Assembly (NCBI RefSeq): GCF_029814935.1
Contig: NZ_CP104582.1
Coordinates: 1,116,001-1,180,000 of the forward strand
Source: Pseudomonas sp. GD03919
GTDB taxonomy: Bacteria > Pseudomonadota > Gammaproteobacteria > Pseudomonadales > Pseudomonadaceae
DNA length: 64,000 nt
Direction: 5' to 3'
Shown: one piece after another, positions 1 to 7,687 of the stretch
How the letters are laid out: each line of letters opens with the position of its first letter
Position numbering within the stretch: position 1 is the stretch's first letter
Notes under the pieces: generated by a model
What the model was told of the DNA's origin: nothing
Seen by the model: only the letters and a program-made list of their open reading frames with translations
The model's database searches: none
Position numbers and translations under genes: made by a program

Positions 1-1
1 G

Positions 2-562
2 GTGCGCGAGGTGAAGCGGCCCGGCAACAACCGGCCGCGTGATCGGCGCATCAGCGCCGAGGAAGAAAAGGCCCTGCTCGATGGCATGGGCTATGTAGAA
101 GGGCAGCCGCCCACCACCAAAACGCAAGAAGTGGCCTATGCCTTCCTGATCGCCCTGGAAACGGCAATGCGCCAGGGCGAGATCCTGGGGCTGACCAAGC
201 CTGCCACTCGGCTTGCTGATCGCTATGTGCGCCTGGCCACGACCAAGAACGGTGACGCGCGCAACGTACCGCTGACCAAGCGCGCTGTGCAGCTGCTGCA
301 GATCCTGCTGAATGCGGCCGAGGGGCGGGACAACTTGTTCACGGTCAACTCGGTCAATGCCGACGTGTTGTTCAGGAAGGTGCGGGACCGGCTGGAGATC
401 AACGACCTGCGTTTTCACGATACCCGGCATGAGGCTACGACGCGCTTGGCCAGGAAGCTCGACGTGCTGGATCTGGCCCGGATGACCGGGCACCGTGATC
501 CGCGTTCGCTGATGGTGTACTACAACGCCACGGCCACCGAGGTGGCCGGTCGGTTGGATTGA
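2..562 (+). CDS. int: Phage integrase (tyrosine recombinase), C-terminal part, cut by window edge
   Basis: Site-specific recombinase that inserts and excises the prophage. Only the catalytic half is visible. Going by visible residue numbers, the signature residues are all present: Arg57 in AMRQGE, the HDTRH box at 139-143, GHRD at 163-166, and the nucleophile Tyr at 173 or 174 in MVYYNA. The reading frame is open to the left edge, so the GTG at base 2 is probably internal and the arm-binding and core-binding domains lie outside the window. Its stop (560-562) abuts the stop of the leftward operon in a shared TGATCA. Integrases usually sit next to an attachment site, so the left prophage end should be shortly upstream of base 1. 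Confidence 0.93.
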   Translation: MREVKRPGNNRPRDRRISAEEEKALLDGMGYVEGQPPTTKTQEVAYAFLIALETAMRQGEILGLTKPATRLADRYVRLATTKNGDARNVPLTKRAVQLLQILLNAAEGRDNLFTVNSVNADVLFRKVRDRLEINDLRFHDTRHEATTRLARKLDVLDLARMTGHRDPRSLMVYYNATATEVAGRLD

Positions 563-886
563 TCAGGCGGCCCTGCGGCCGGCCCTGCCGGTGGGGAGTT
601 TCGAGGTGTTCTTCCTGGCCCATGCGCGCACGTCGATGGCGAACCATCGTTTAGCGGCGCGTGGGCCGGTGTCGCAGGGCTGCAGCGGCGCGGGGAAGTC
701 CGGCCGGGTCACGACCCGGCGCTCTGTGGAGTCAGTGGACAGCTTGAGGTAGTCGGCGATGTCCTCGGCGGTCCATAGCTGATCCTCGGCCGGCACCTGG
801 GGGCGCTTGAGCTGGGCGACCAGATCCTGCAGGGCGGCGAGCAGACTGGCCTGATCCTCGGGCAGTTGGTTGATGGGTTCGTTCAT
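563..886 (-). CDS. Excisionase/AlpA-like DNA-binding protein
   Basis: A 107-residue protein with a MerR/AlpA-like winged-helix pattern from about residue 37: LWTAEDIADYLKLS, then a wing-like stretch and AKRWFAIDVRAWARKN, as in excisionases and AlpA regulators. It is the last gene of the leftward early operon and lies tail to tail with the integrase, the expected place for a directionality factor. It overlaps the methyltransferase stop by four bases (ATGA). Function is inferred from fold pattern and position; a general transcription regulator is the alternative. Confidence 0.65.
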   Translation of the reverse strand: MNEPINQLPEDQASLLAALQDLVAQLKRPQVPAEDQLWTAEDIADYLKLSTDSTERRVVTRPDFPAPLQPCDTGPRAAKRWFAIDVRAWARKNTSKLPTGRAGRRAA

Positions 887-2769
887 GCTGCCTCCTGCAT
901 AACTTCAGCTTCTCTCGGGAACAGCGGGTTGGCTTTCAGCAGGGCTTTGTAGGGCAGGGGCGAGACTGAGTTGCCCACCATCCTGACCTTGGCCTTGTTG
1001 CTGAACCGGCGCCCGTCGTGGCCGATGTCGATCTTGTAGGTCGGGCGGAAGCCCTGGATCAGGTACAGCTCGCGCGGGGTGAGCATGCGCATGCCGATGT
1101 CGACGATCACATAGGGGTTGCCCTTGATGGTCACCGTCACCAGTGCCAGGCGGTCGCGGGTGGTGATGGTGGCGGCTGGGTTGCGCGGGTCGTAGGTGTT
1201 GTCTGACCCGTAGTAGCCCATCAGGAACGCCGCCACTCGCTCGGCTCCCGCCTGGTGCTCCGGTGACAGCGTGCATTCCATCAGCGCCAGGTTGTCCGCG
1301 CCGGCAGTGATCGCTGGGGCGCCTTCGCGCAGATCCCGGCCGGTGCACCCGTTGCGAAGGGTGATCAGGCTGGCCGTGACGACGTTCTGCTGGCTGCCGG
1401 TGGTGGTCAGGGCCGTGGCTGGCTCTGCTGGATGACGGCCCAGCGTGGCGTTGTACCCGCCGTTGTGTTGCGCCAGGTAGGCGACGCCGACCGCGCGGTG
1501 GTTCTCGGTGAGGATCGCGCCGGCCGGCTGCTCGCAACTGGTCGGCTTGCCGGCGTAGCTTGGGCCACCAGCGCCCACCAGCACCGGAGCGACAACGGCA
1601 AAGTGCCCGCCCTTTACCTCGCTGCAGATGGTGCGCCCTGGCTCGGCCGCGCTCATGTTGCGCTGGTTGCTGGCGTTGGCGTGCTCGGTGATGAACGGTG
1701 CGAGCAGCGGTTGTGCGACGGCGAAGCCGTGGCCGCCTGTGATCGTCGCAGCCGGGTCGTTCACGGCCTGGCCACGGAACTCGGCACCGCCATGGTTCAC
1801 GCTGACGATGAACGGGTCGGCGTGCTCGAGCACGTAGCGGCGCACGCCCTTGCGCAGGCGCTCCATGGTCTTGCCGACCAATGGACGGCGTACGCCTGCT
1901 GTCTTGCCGGCCTCGGCGTCGAGGAAAATCGACGGGCATGGCAGGCTCCAGTCGATGTAGGTGGCCACCGGCACCCATGGCAGCTGGCCAGGCCCTGGCA
2001 CCTTGGCGTGGGTCGCCTCGGGCCAGTTGAGCTGTACGCCATCGCGGCGGGCGATGAAGAACAGGCGCTCGCGTGTGGTGGCGGCGCCGAAGTCGGCGGC
2101 GACCATCTTGTCGTAGTGGAATTGATAGCCCTTGTCGCGCAGCAGGTGCAGGAAGCGCGCCCAGGTCTTGCCGCGGCGCTTCACGTCGGGCACCAGATAC
2201 TGCTGCTGTACGGGCACGCGCTCGCCTGGCTCGGCTACACGGTTCATCGGCTTGCCGGTGACGGGATGCGGCACCATGTCGAGCGTGATCACTCGGCCGG
2301 TGTCCGGGCAGCGCTTGGCCACCAGCGGACCCCACTGGAGGATCTGCATCACGTTCTCCATGGTGAGCATCAGCGGCAGCGTCTGGCCTACCCACTTGAT
2401 GACCATCCACGACAGTGACCGGCTTTCCTTGCTGCGCGGCTGGCCGCCGCGTGCCTGGCTGTGGTGGGTGCATTCCGGGCTGGCATGCAGTCGGCCGACC
2501 GGCCGGCCCTGGGTCGCAACGCGCGGCTCGACTAGGCGGATGTCCTCGCGATAGTGGGTCGTCTGCGGGTGGTTGACGATGTGCATGCTGATCGCGTCGT
2601 CATCGTGGTTGATGGCGATGTCGACGCATTCCCCGGTGGCTTCTTCCATGGCGTCAGAGGCGCCACCGCCTCCGGCGAACAGATCGATATTCAGGTACTC
2701 GCGCAGGTCCAGCGGCAGCTGTGCCTGGTAGACGGCCTGGGCGAGGTCGTGACGGCGAAAGGCTGTCAT
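883..2769 (-). CDS. DNA (cytosine-5) methyltransferase
   Basis: A 628-residue C5-methyltransferase. Motif I is DLFAGGGG at 29-36. The catalytic cysteine is Cys100, in SPEC rather than the usual PCQ. ENV (motif VI) is at 138-140. Motif X-like ELYLIQGF and MVGNSVSP are close to the C-terminus. A long insert of about 300 residues between the catalytic half and motif X probably contains the target recognition domain. No restriction endonuclease gene lies beside it, so it is an orphan methyltransferase, a common phage means of protecting its DNA from host restriction or of altering gene expression. It is translationally coupled to the genes on both sides. Recognition sequence cannot be read from the protein. 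Confidence 0.9.
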   Translation of the reverse strand: MTAFRRHDLAQAVYQAQLPLDLREYLNIDLFAGGGGASDAMEEATGECVDIAINHDDDAISMHIVNHPQTTHYREDIRLVEPRVATQGRPVGRLHASPECTHHSQARGGQPRSKESRSLSWMVIKWVGQTLPLMLTMENVMQILQWGPLVAKRCPDTGRVITLDMVPHPVTGKPMNRVAEPGERVPVQQQYLVPDVKRRGKTWARFLHLLRDKGYQFHYDKMVAADFGAATTRERLFFIARRDGVQLNWPEATHAKVPGPGQLPWVPVATYIDWSLPCPSIFLDAEAGKTAGVRRPLVGKTMERLRKGVRRYVLEHADPFIVSVNHGGAEFRGQAVNDPAATITGGHGFAVAQPLLAPFITEHANASNQRNMSAAEPGRTICSEVKGGHFAVVAPVLVGAGGPSYAGKPTSCEQPAGAILTENHRAVGVAYLAQHNGGYNATLGRHPAEPATALTTTGSQQNVVTASLITLRNGCTGRDLREGAPAITAGADNLALMECTLSPEHQAGAERVAAFLMGYYGSDNTYDPRNPAATITTRDRLALVTVTIKGNPYVIVDIGMRMLTPRELYLIQGFRPTYKIDIGHDGRRFSNKAKVRMVGNSVSPLPYKALLKANPLFPREAEVMQEAA

Positions 2770-3170
2770 TGGGCATCCTCCTGGCTGACCGGCAGCGTGT
2801 GCCCGTGGCAGGCAGGGGAGGCGCTGTGCCAGGCAGTCTCAGTCGGATCATGGCGAACGGTTGGCCATTTCGCGTCGTTTGGATGGGTCGTATACCCCTC
2901 GAAAAGCTGCGCGTGCTGGCAACTTTGAGAGCAGAGCGATGGGCTCAATTCGCGGGCGCGGCGCACGCCTGTCGTGGGGTGTGGAGCTGCTGCGCAGCTG
3001 GCGGGCAGGGTATTGGATGATGTCGCGCCTTCGGCGCGGCGGTTTATAACGCCCCCGCGCGAGTCCTGCAGGCGGCCGGCCGGCGCCGTGCACAGCAGGT
3101 TCAGCGGGTGACGGCCGCCGCCGTGCTGTCGCACGGCAGTGGCGATGGTGGTGGCGGGGGCTTGGGTCAT
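2766..3170 (-). CDS. Hypothetical protein of unusual composition in the early operon
   Basis: The open frame has 134 codons, starts in an ATGA overlap with the upstream gene and ends four bases into the methyltransferase, so its position fits a coupled operon gene. The product is very rich in Ser, Thr, Ala, Pro, His and Arg, has five cysteines, and shows no domain I recognise. I have the impression of similar odd proteins in other Pseudomonas prophages (short pieces such as RHPLNL, CTAPAGR, LCSQS), but cannot verify this. The composition also fits a strand read opposite a structured or regulatory RNA. Treat the protein as provisional. Confidence 0.45.
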   Translation of the reverse strand: MTQAPATTIATAVRQHGGGRHPLNLLCTAPAGRLQDSRGGVINRRAEGATSSNTLPASCAAAPHPTTGVRRARELSPSLCSQSCQHAQLFEGYTTHPNDAKWPTVRHDPTETAWHSASPACHGHTLPVSQEDAQ

Positions 3171-4072
3171 TGGTCGCCCCCTTGCTGTGGCTGGTCGAGC
3201 CCTTCGGGCGAGCCAGGTTGCGAGCCGTTGCGCAGCGACTTCTGCAGGTCGATCCAGTCGAAAAAGCCCTTCGGCCCTTCGTGGTAGGCGGCCATCTGCT
3301 CGACCTTGTTCAGCAAGTTCAGCTCGGCCTGGGAACCTGGTAAAAGGTGACGGCAGGTGTTGCAGGCATGAATGTGACGGCTTTCGACGCCATTAAGGAT
3401 GCCGCTGCCGTGCCATGGGTGGTGGTCAGGTGTATTGCCGCAGTAATCGCAGGGTGGATAGCTATCGGTGCCGTGGATGAAGTCGTGCTCGGCCTGATCG
3501 AACGGGCCGACGCCGCCAAGTACCTCAATGACGAACATCCACAGCTGAAGTGGGGAGAGCTGGAAGCGGTCGAAGTCTGTATCGGGCACGATCCCGATGC
3601 GGCAACTGCTCATGGCGCCTGCCTTGCCTTCGCTTTGCTTCGTCATCAAGGTGGCGACACGGCCGTCACCGCCTGGCTCGGTGCGATGGAAGTCGTAGGC
3701 GTGCATCTCGTACCCGGTGCCGGCGTTGATCACGTCGCGGCTGTTTTCAACCATGACGACCGGCGCGTTGGGCGTCCAGGGGCGGCCGCCGTTCGCGGTG
3801 CGCGGCCCTTCGTGCAGGTAGAGTCTGTGGGTGGCATCTTCGCCGTCCCAGGCAGATCGGGCGCGATAGTTGATGTTGATTTGCTGGCCGATCAGTACCT
3901 GGGAAATGAAGCCGAAGCGATGGTTATGGATCGCAGAGTGCTCGAAGCAACTACGGCGCGGCAGATCCGGGTGCCATACGTGCAGGCGCTGGCCGCCCTG
4001 CAGTTGAACTTGGATGAAGCCGAGGCCGTGCAGGCTGATCGGCGCCTTCATTGGGTCATGGATGGTGCTCAT
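3167..4072 (-). CDS. Cupin-like protein with C-terminal Cys/His cluster, function unknown
   Basis: 301 residues from ATG 4072, which overlaps the upstream stop as ATGA; a longer open frame extends upstream but only as a shadow of the previous gene. The N-terminal half has spaced histidines and a beta-rich pattern (HNHRFGF, then HEGPR, then YEMHAYDFHRT) that suggests a cupin-type barrel. The C-terminal third has CDYCGN, HHPWHG and CNTCRH, a probable zinc-binding knuckle. The two parts could be a fusion of separate phage genes. No enzyme activity can be assigned. It sits between an HD phosphohydrolase and an odd small protein. Confidence 0.75.
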   Translation of the reverse strand: MSTIHDPMKAPISLHGLGFIQVQLQGGQRLHVWHPDLPRRSCFEHSAIHNHRFGFISQVLIGQQININYRARSAWDGEDATHRLYLHEGPRTANGGRPWTPNAPVVMVENSRDVINAGTGYEMHAYDFHRTEPGGDGRVATLMTKQSEGKAGAMSSCRIGIVPDTDFDRFQLSPLQLWMFVIEVLGGVGPFDQAEHDFIHGTDSYPPCDYCGNTPDHHPWHGSGILNGVESRHIHACNTCRHLLPGSQAELNLLNKVEQMAAYHEGPKGFFDWIDLQKSLRNGSQPGSPEGLDQPQQGGDQ

Positions 4073-4614
4073 GCTGCAGCCCTCGCGCGGTGGGTGGTGG
4101 CCAGCAGTTCCATCAGGCGGTTGAAGTAGGCCGTGCAGGCCTCGGCCTGGGTCATGGGCTTGATGCGGAACGCTGCGGGGTTGGTGCCGGTGAGGCATGG
4201 CCAGGCGTCGGGGTGGTCGGCCATCAGGTCGCGCTTTTCGGTGGCCAGGGCGATCAGATCCGCGTCGTGGATGCAGGGCGGCAGCGCCGGGTCGATGTCG
4301 AAGCGGTGGCAGATGGCGTGCCATACACGCATTTCGATCTGGCGGTACTCGGGCAGGGCTTGTTTCAGTGGGCTGACCAGATCGCCCACGTAGGCCTCGG
4401 TGGCGTCGTGCAGCAGGGCTTCCAGCTGGTACTGCGGCGGCACCAGCTCGGCGACGACGAGGCAGTGCTGGGCGACGCTGTAGAAGGCTTTGACGTGGCC
4501 GTTGAAGCGGCACTGCATGCTGAGTGACCAGGCGATGTCGGCAGGGTCGATCATGTGGGCGGCGGGTTCGAGCAGGTCGAAGCGCTTACCGCTGCGAGTG
4601 ATGATCCAGCTCAT
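4069..4614 (-). CDS. HD-domain phosphohydrolase (YfbR-like)
   Basis: 181 residues from ATG 4614 in an ATGA overlap with the preceding gene. The HD-domain metal ligands are visible: an upstream His in SVAQHC, the HD pair in LLHDATEAYVGD, and a later Asp in IHDADLIA. This pattern matches YfbR-type 5'-nucleotidases and related phage-encoded HD hydrolases acting on nucleotides. A role in adjusting the nucleotide pool during replication, or in removing a nucleotide signal, is inference only. It belongs to the leftward early operon. Confidence 0.82.
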   Translation of the reverse strand: MSWIITRSGKRFDLLEPAAHMIDPADIAWSLSMQCRFNGHVKAFYSVAQHCLVVAELVPPQYQLEALLHDATEAYVGDLVSPLKQALPEYRQIEMRVWHAICHRFDIDPALPPCIHDADLIALATEKRDLMADHPDAWPCLTGTNPAAFRIKPMTQAEACTAYFNRLMELLATTHRARAAA

Positions 4615-5294
4615 GCTGCGTCCTCCACTGTTTCTGCGGCCCGCTTCGCGATTCCTGCGCGCAGCATCTGGCGAAGGTGAGGCGGCCAGGTGTCGGCAGC
4701 CGTGAGCAGGGTGGGCATCTCGATCTGAGCAAGGCTCATGTCGGGGATGTAGTGGACGGCGTGATCGTTCAGCCACTCGATCAGCTCGCTGTCGGGGTGG
4801 GGCTGGGTGTTGGCCTGGGTCTTCTTGATGCGGTCGGCGATGTCCAGCACCTGGGCCATCAGGTGGCGACTGAAGCGGGCGTGGTCGTGCGAGCCGAGGC
4901 CGGCGAAGGTGCCGGCTGCCAGCTCCAGCTTGGCGCCTGTGGCGATCAGTACTGCGTGGTCTTCGTCGCCCAGCGGCGCGGCTGCGGCCAGGCGGTTTAG
5001 CAGGCCGCGCTCGACCTTGGCGTGGTCCTCGGCCTCGGCCTTGATGTTGTTGCGCAGGGTCAGCAGTTCGCGCAGGCGGTTGCCGGCGGTGGTGCTGACT
5101 TCTTCGAGCTTGATGCGTTTGGCGTCGAGCAGCTTGCGCCAGTGATTGGCGCTGGTTTCACGGCCTTGCTCGTAGCCGGCCGCTTTTCCGGTGCGCAGGC
5201 CGATGCAGTAGAAGACGAAGCCGGCGAGCGCGGCGCAGCTGAGTGCGGCGAAGATGCTGTAGATCTGCGCGGTGGTGAAGGTGGTGAGTTCCAT
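4611..5294 (-). CDS. Membrane-anchored coiled-coil phage protein, unknown function
   Basis: 227 residues from ATG 5294, chosen because GAGGAG lies at the right distance upstream; the much longer open frame reaching 6122 is a shadow of other genes. One transmembrane helix spans about residues 9-31, followed by a charged, probably coiled-coil stretch (ANHWRKLLDAKRIKLEEV and onward) and a helical C-terminus. No family is recognised. It is coupled by ATGA to the HD phosphohydrolase downstream. Confidence 0.72.
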   Translation of the reverse strand: MELTTFTTAQIYSIFAALSCAALAGFVFYCIGLRTGKAAGYEQGRETSANHWRKLLDAKRIKLEEVSTTAGNRLRELLTLRNNIKAEAEDHAKVERGLLNRLAAAAPLGDEDHAVLIATGAKLELAAGTFAGLGSHDHARFSRHLMAQVLDIADRIKKTQANTQPHPDSELIEWLNDHAVHYIPDMSLAQIEMPTLLTAADTWPPHLRQMLRAGIAKRAAETVEDAA

Positions 5295-5365
5295 CGTGGT
5301 GCTCCTCGTGTTGGCCGGTCGCTGGTGGTGGCAGCGGGTACGGCTGTCAGGTGGTTTTGGGTGAA

Positions 5366-5560
5366 TCAGTCGTCGTCGGGGTCGGGTGGATCTGCCAGGC
5401 CGGCCATCAGCTTGGCGGCGTAGGCGCTGTGGCCTTCTTCGCGAAGGTCGTCGTAGCGGCGCCAGTCTTCGCATAGGGCGACGTGTTCCTGGCAGAGCCC
5501 GATTTCTTCGTGGTCGTACTCGCCAAGTTCGGCGCGGCACTCGCGGCAATAGCGGTACAT
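5366..5560 (-). CDS. Small Cys-rich protein (possible zinc finger)
   Basis: 64 residues, with Cys and His spaced as CRECRAE and CQEHVALC, which could bind one zinc ion; the tail is acidic (DPPDPDDD). It begins four bases after the stop of the PrtN-like gene. About 70 bases separate it from the next gene, the only real gap in this part of the operon. Function unknown. Confidence 0.65.
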   Translation of the reverse strand: MYRYCRECRAELGEYDHEEIGLCQEHVALCEDWRRYDDLREEGHSAYAAKLMAGLADPPDPDDD

Positions 5561-5563
5561 GAC

Positions 5564-5887
5564 TCAGTCCTCCTGCTCTGTCGGGTTGATCTTCTCGGCC
5601 AGCTCGGCGTCGGCTGACTCGGCCTGGGTGTCGATGAAGATGGCCAGGTGGCGGATGTCGATGAAGCGGCCGGCTTTTGCGCTGGGGTCTAGCCGGGTGA
5701 CGGGCAGCGGGATGCGCAGTTCGCGCAGGGCGCGGGTGAAGTTGTCGTCGCTGAGCTTCTGGAAGTAGCGCTCGCGCACTTGCTCGACGGGTGCGAGCAC
5801 ATCGCCGAAGGTGCGGTACAGCAGCTCGACGGTCTGCGCGCGTGGGGCGGGCGGCAGGCGCAGTTCGCGCTGGGTGGCCTGGCTCAT
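5564..5887 (-). CDS. Pyocin activator PrtN family protein
   Basis: 107 residues resembling PrtN: the segment TVELLYRTFGDVLAPVEQVR, then the RYFQKLSDDNFTRAL and PLPVTRLDPSAKAGRFIDIR segments, ending in a 'HLAIFIDTQ' helix, are characteristic of this small DNA-binding family. In P. aeruginosa PrtN activates pyocin genes after SOS induction and is repressed by PrtR, a LexA/CI-like protein. Here it is in the leftward early operon, whose promoter carries a CI-type operator, so it may link induction to late gene expression. It overlaps the preceding stop as ATGA. Confidence 0.8.
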   Translation of the reverse strand: MSQATQRELRLPPAPRAQTVELLYRTFGDVLAPVEQVRERYFQKLSDDNFTRALRELRIPLPVTRLDPSAKAGRFIDIRHLAIFIDTQAESADAELAEKINPTEQED

Positions 5888-6357
5888 GCCGCGTTCGCCT
5901 TGTCGTCAGCCAACTGGTTGGCCAGGCGCTTGAGGCTGACCTTGCCGGCAATGCGGGGCGGTGCCGGCTTGGTTTGCGGTTGCAGGCTCTTGCGGATCTC
6001 GGCGTTGATGCCGGCGAGGGTGGCGCGGGCGGTGGAGCCGAAGGCGACGAAGCGCGGCAGGGGTGCGGTGCTGTCCACCGGCTCGATGACGGCGCCCAGC
6101 TCGATGCCGTCCAGCCCGGCACCCAGGCGCAGCATTGCGCGGGCGCGGTATTGGCTGCCGAGGTCGGTGGCCAGGTGTTCCAGTGCGGCGGCCAGTTGCA
6201 GGTGCTCGCGCTGCAGCACGCTGCCCTCGGTGGTGAGGGAGACGCCAGCAGCGGTGGCAGCCAGGGTGAGGTTGGCCAGGATCTTGTCCTGGGTGAAGCG
6301 CTCGGGGCCGAGCTTCAGCAGCTCGATCAGCAGGGCTTCGATCAGTTTGGTATCCAT
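5884..6357 (-). CDS. Hypothetical phage protein (157 aa)
   Basis: The start at 6357 is decided by AGAGGAAAG just upstream; the in-frame ATG further upstream lacks this. The product is mostly alpha-helical (DTKLIEALLIELLKLG, then a second helical block) and ends in a basic stretch. Start and previous stop overlap as TGATG. No family recognised. Part of the leftward early operon, directly before the PrtN-like gene. Confidence 0.7.
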   Translation of the reverse strand: MDTKLIEALLIELLKLGPERFTQDKILANLTLAATAAGVSLTTEGSVLQREHLQLAAALEHLATDLGSQYRARAMLRLGAGLDGIELGAVIEPVDSTAPLPRFVAFGSTARATLAGINAEIRKSLQPQTKPAPPRIAGKVSLKRLANQLADDKANAA

Positions 6358-6524
6358 CAGTCTTTCCTCTGTGGGTGGTTCCATGTGTTCTCGACGTGCT
6401 TGCGCACGAGGTCGCGCAGGTGCTCCGGCGCCTCGGCCAGTGCGGCGCGGCGTTCGTCTTTGCTCTTGAGCGCGACGATCTGCGCGGCGTACTGGCGGGG
6501 CCGGAGCGGGGCGTCAGGCGACAT
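6357..6524 (-). CDS. Small helical phage protein (55 aa)
   Basis: A 55-codon frame from ATG 6524 to TGA at 6357-6359. It begins within the end of the KilA-C-like gene and ends in TGATG with the next gene. The sequence ALKSKDERRAALAEAPEHLR followed by DLVRKHVEN is typical of the tiny helical proteins found in Pseudomonas phage early operons. Both the tight coupling and the charged helical composition support translation. Function unknown. Confidence 0.7.
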   Translation of the reverse strand: MSPDAPLRPRQYAAQIVALKSKDERRAALAEAPEHLRDLVRKHVENTWNHPQRKD

Positions 6525-6804
6525 CGCGCGGGTCCTGCTGCGGCTCCGGCATTGGGCGTTGGATGCCGAGTTTGTCGGCGAGCCACGGAATGCCGGCGTT
6601 GGTTACGCGGGTGGTGCGCGGGTACTGCACGCCGTGCACAGGGTGGTCGTAGCGGTATTCACGAGTGACCAGATAGAGCTTGGTCAGCTCGGGATTGGCC
6701 GGCCGGTTGAAGCGGTCCAGCAGGCCCTTCTCGCGCATGCGCTTCATCAGCTCGCGATGCTTGAGGCCGAGGCGCTGGGCGGTGTCTTTGAGGGAATGGC
6801 TCAT
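6514..6804 (-). CDS. KilA-C/antirepressor-like DNA-binding protein
   Basis: 96 residues from ATG 6804, preceded by a strong GGAGGT. The N-terminus (SLKDTAQRLGLKHRELMKR) is a helix-turn-helix resembling the C-terminal KilA-C domain of phage antirepressors, followed by a wing-like stretch (REYRYDHPVHGVQYPRT) and GIPWLADKL. A free-standing KilA-C domain may act as an antirepressor or small regulator. It overlaps the following small gene by 11 bases. Confidence 0.7.
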   Translation of the reverse strand: MSHSLKDTAQRLGLKHRELMKRMREKGLLDRFNRPANPELTKLYLVTREYRYDHPVHGVQYPRTTRVTNAGIPWLADKLGIQRPMPEPQQDPRDVA

Positions 6805-6812
6805 GTGACCTC

Positions 6813-7412
6813 CTACGCTGCGGCCGCGCGCTGGGGCGTGGCGATGATGTGCAGGTGCTCGATGCTGATCAGCAGGCGCTTGAGGCATTCGTGCTGATCG
6901 CCGCGCACGGTGAAGCACTTGGTGCGCGGGCGGGCGGCGCCGATGCTGGCGATGATGGTCACGCCCTCGGCCGGGCGGGTGCGGTGCACGGCGACGTGAA
7001 TCGGGTGCTCGTGGCCGGTTTCGAGGCTGGTAAAACCGCCGTGGCGCACCATGTGCTTGAGCCGGCCGAGCTGGGTTTCGTCCAGCAGTGCGGCCGGCTC
7101 GGGCAGCACGGGCTGGCGGGTGACACGGGGCGGTGCCAGCTCGCCGCCGTCTACGCGGCCGTTGGCAATGGCGTCGATGAAGTCCGCCACCTGCAGGTGC
7201 TTCTCGGGGTGTGCGGTCTGCACGTCGAGGGTGTGCACCTGGTCGCCCATCTCGATGCGCACGGCGGTGTTGGGCTGGCCGCGCTCGATGCGCACGCGGG
7301 CCATCAGCTGGTGGCCGCCGTAGGTCGAGCGCAAGGTGTGGGTGAAGGTGCCGGTTAGGTTGAGCTGGGCAGTGAGGCGCTGCAGGCCTTCTTCGGGCAG
7401 GGTGAAGTTCAT
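6813..7412 (-). CDS. Hypothetical phage protein (199 aa)
   Basis: Begins at ATG 7412 overlapping the preceding stop (ATGA). The N-terminal half is beta-rich; the C-terminal half contains paired histidines (MVRHGG, GHEHPIHVAVHR, QHECLKR). No domain recognised. It is followed eight bases later by the KilA-C-like gene. Early operon member. Confidence 0.7.
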   Translation of the reverse strand: MNFTLPEEGLQRLTAQLNLTGTFTHTLRSTYGGHQLMARVRIERGQPNTAVRIEMGDQVHTLDVQTAHPEKHLQVADFIDAIANGRVDGGELAPPRVTRQPVLPEPAALLDETQLGRLKHMVRHGGFTSLETGHEHPIHVAVHRTRPAEGVTIIASIGAARPRTKCFTVRGDQHECLKRLLISIEHLHIIATPQRAAAA

Positions 7413-7687
7413 GCTGCCACCTCCTGCCTGGCCTTCAGGCGGGCTGCGGCGGCAATGGCCGACAGCTCTGCGCTGCGTTGCTCGCTGGCATTGAGCGCCA
7501 GGTCATGCAGGTTGTGGCTGGCCTCAAGAGTGATCGCGCCCAAGGTGCAGGCGGCGCCGATCATCCCGATTGCGATGTAAAACTCTGCGGTGACATCGTC
7601 AGGGTTGTGGCCTTGGCGGACTTTGTTCAGCGTGCTATGCAGCCGCTCGCGCAGGTATTGGAGGTTGTCGCCGTAATGGATTTTCAT
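7409..7687 (-). CDS. Hypothetical phage protein (92 aa)
   Basis: A small helical protein with a moderately hydrophobic middle (FYIAIGMIGAACTLGAITLE, about residues 36-55) and a basic/alanine-rich tail. It begins in ATGA overlap with the upstream 53-residue gene and overlaps the next start the same way. Could associate with membrane, but this is only suggested by hydrophobicity. Confidence 0.65.
   Translation of the reverse strand: MKIHYGDNLQYLRERLHSTLNKVRQGHNPDDVTAEFYIAIGMIGAACTLGAITLEASHNLHDLALNASEQRSAELSAIAAAARLKARQEVAA

Noticed and set aside
905..2473. Long minus-strand open frame (522 codons) within the methyltransferase gene
   Set aside because: Arg/Pro/His-rich shadow of the methyltransferase in another frame; high G+C removes stops. 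Motifs are found only in the methyltransferase frame.
4615..6122. N-terminal extension of the 4611-5294 gene to 6122
   Set aside because: It overlaps three better-supported genes and is Pro/Arg-rich; GAGGAG at 5294 defines the start.
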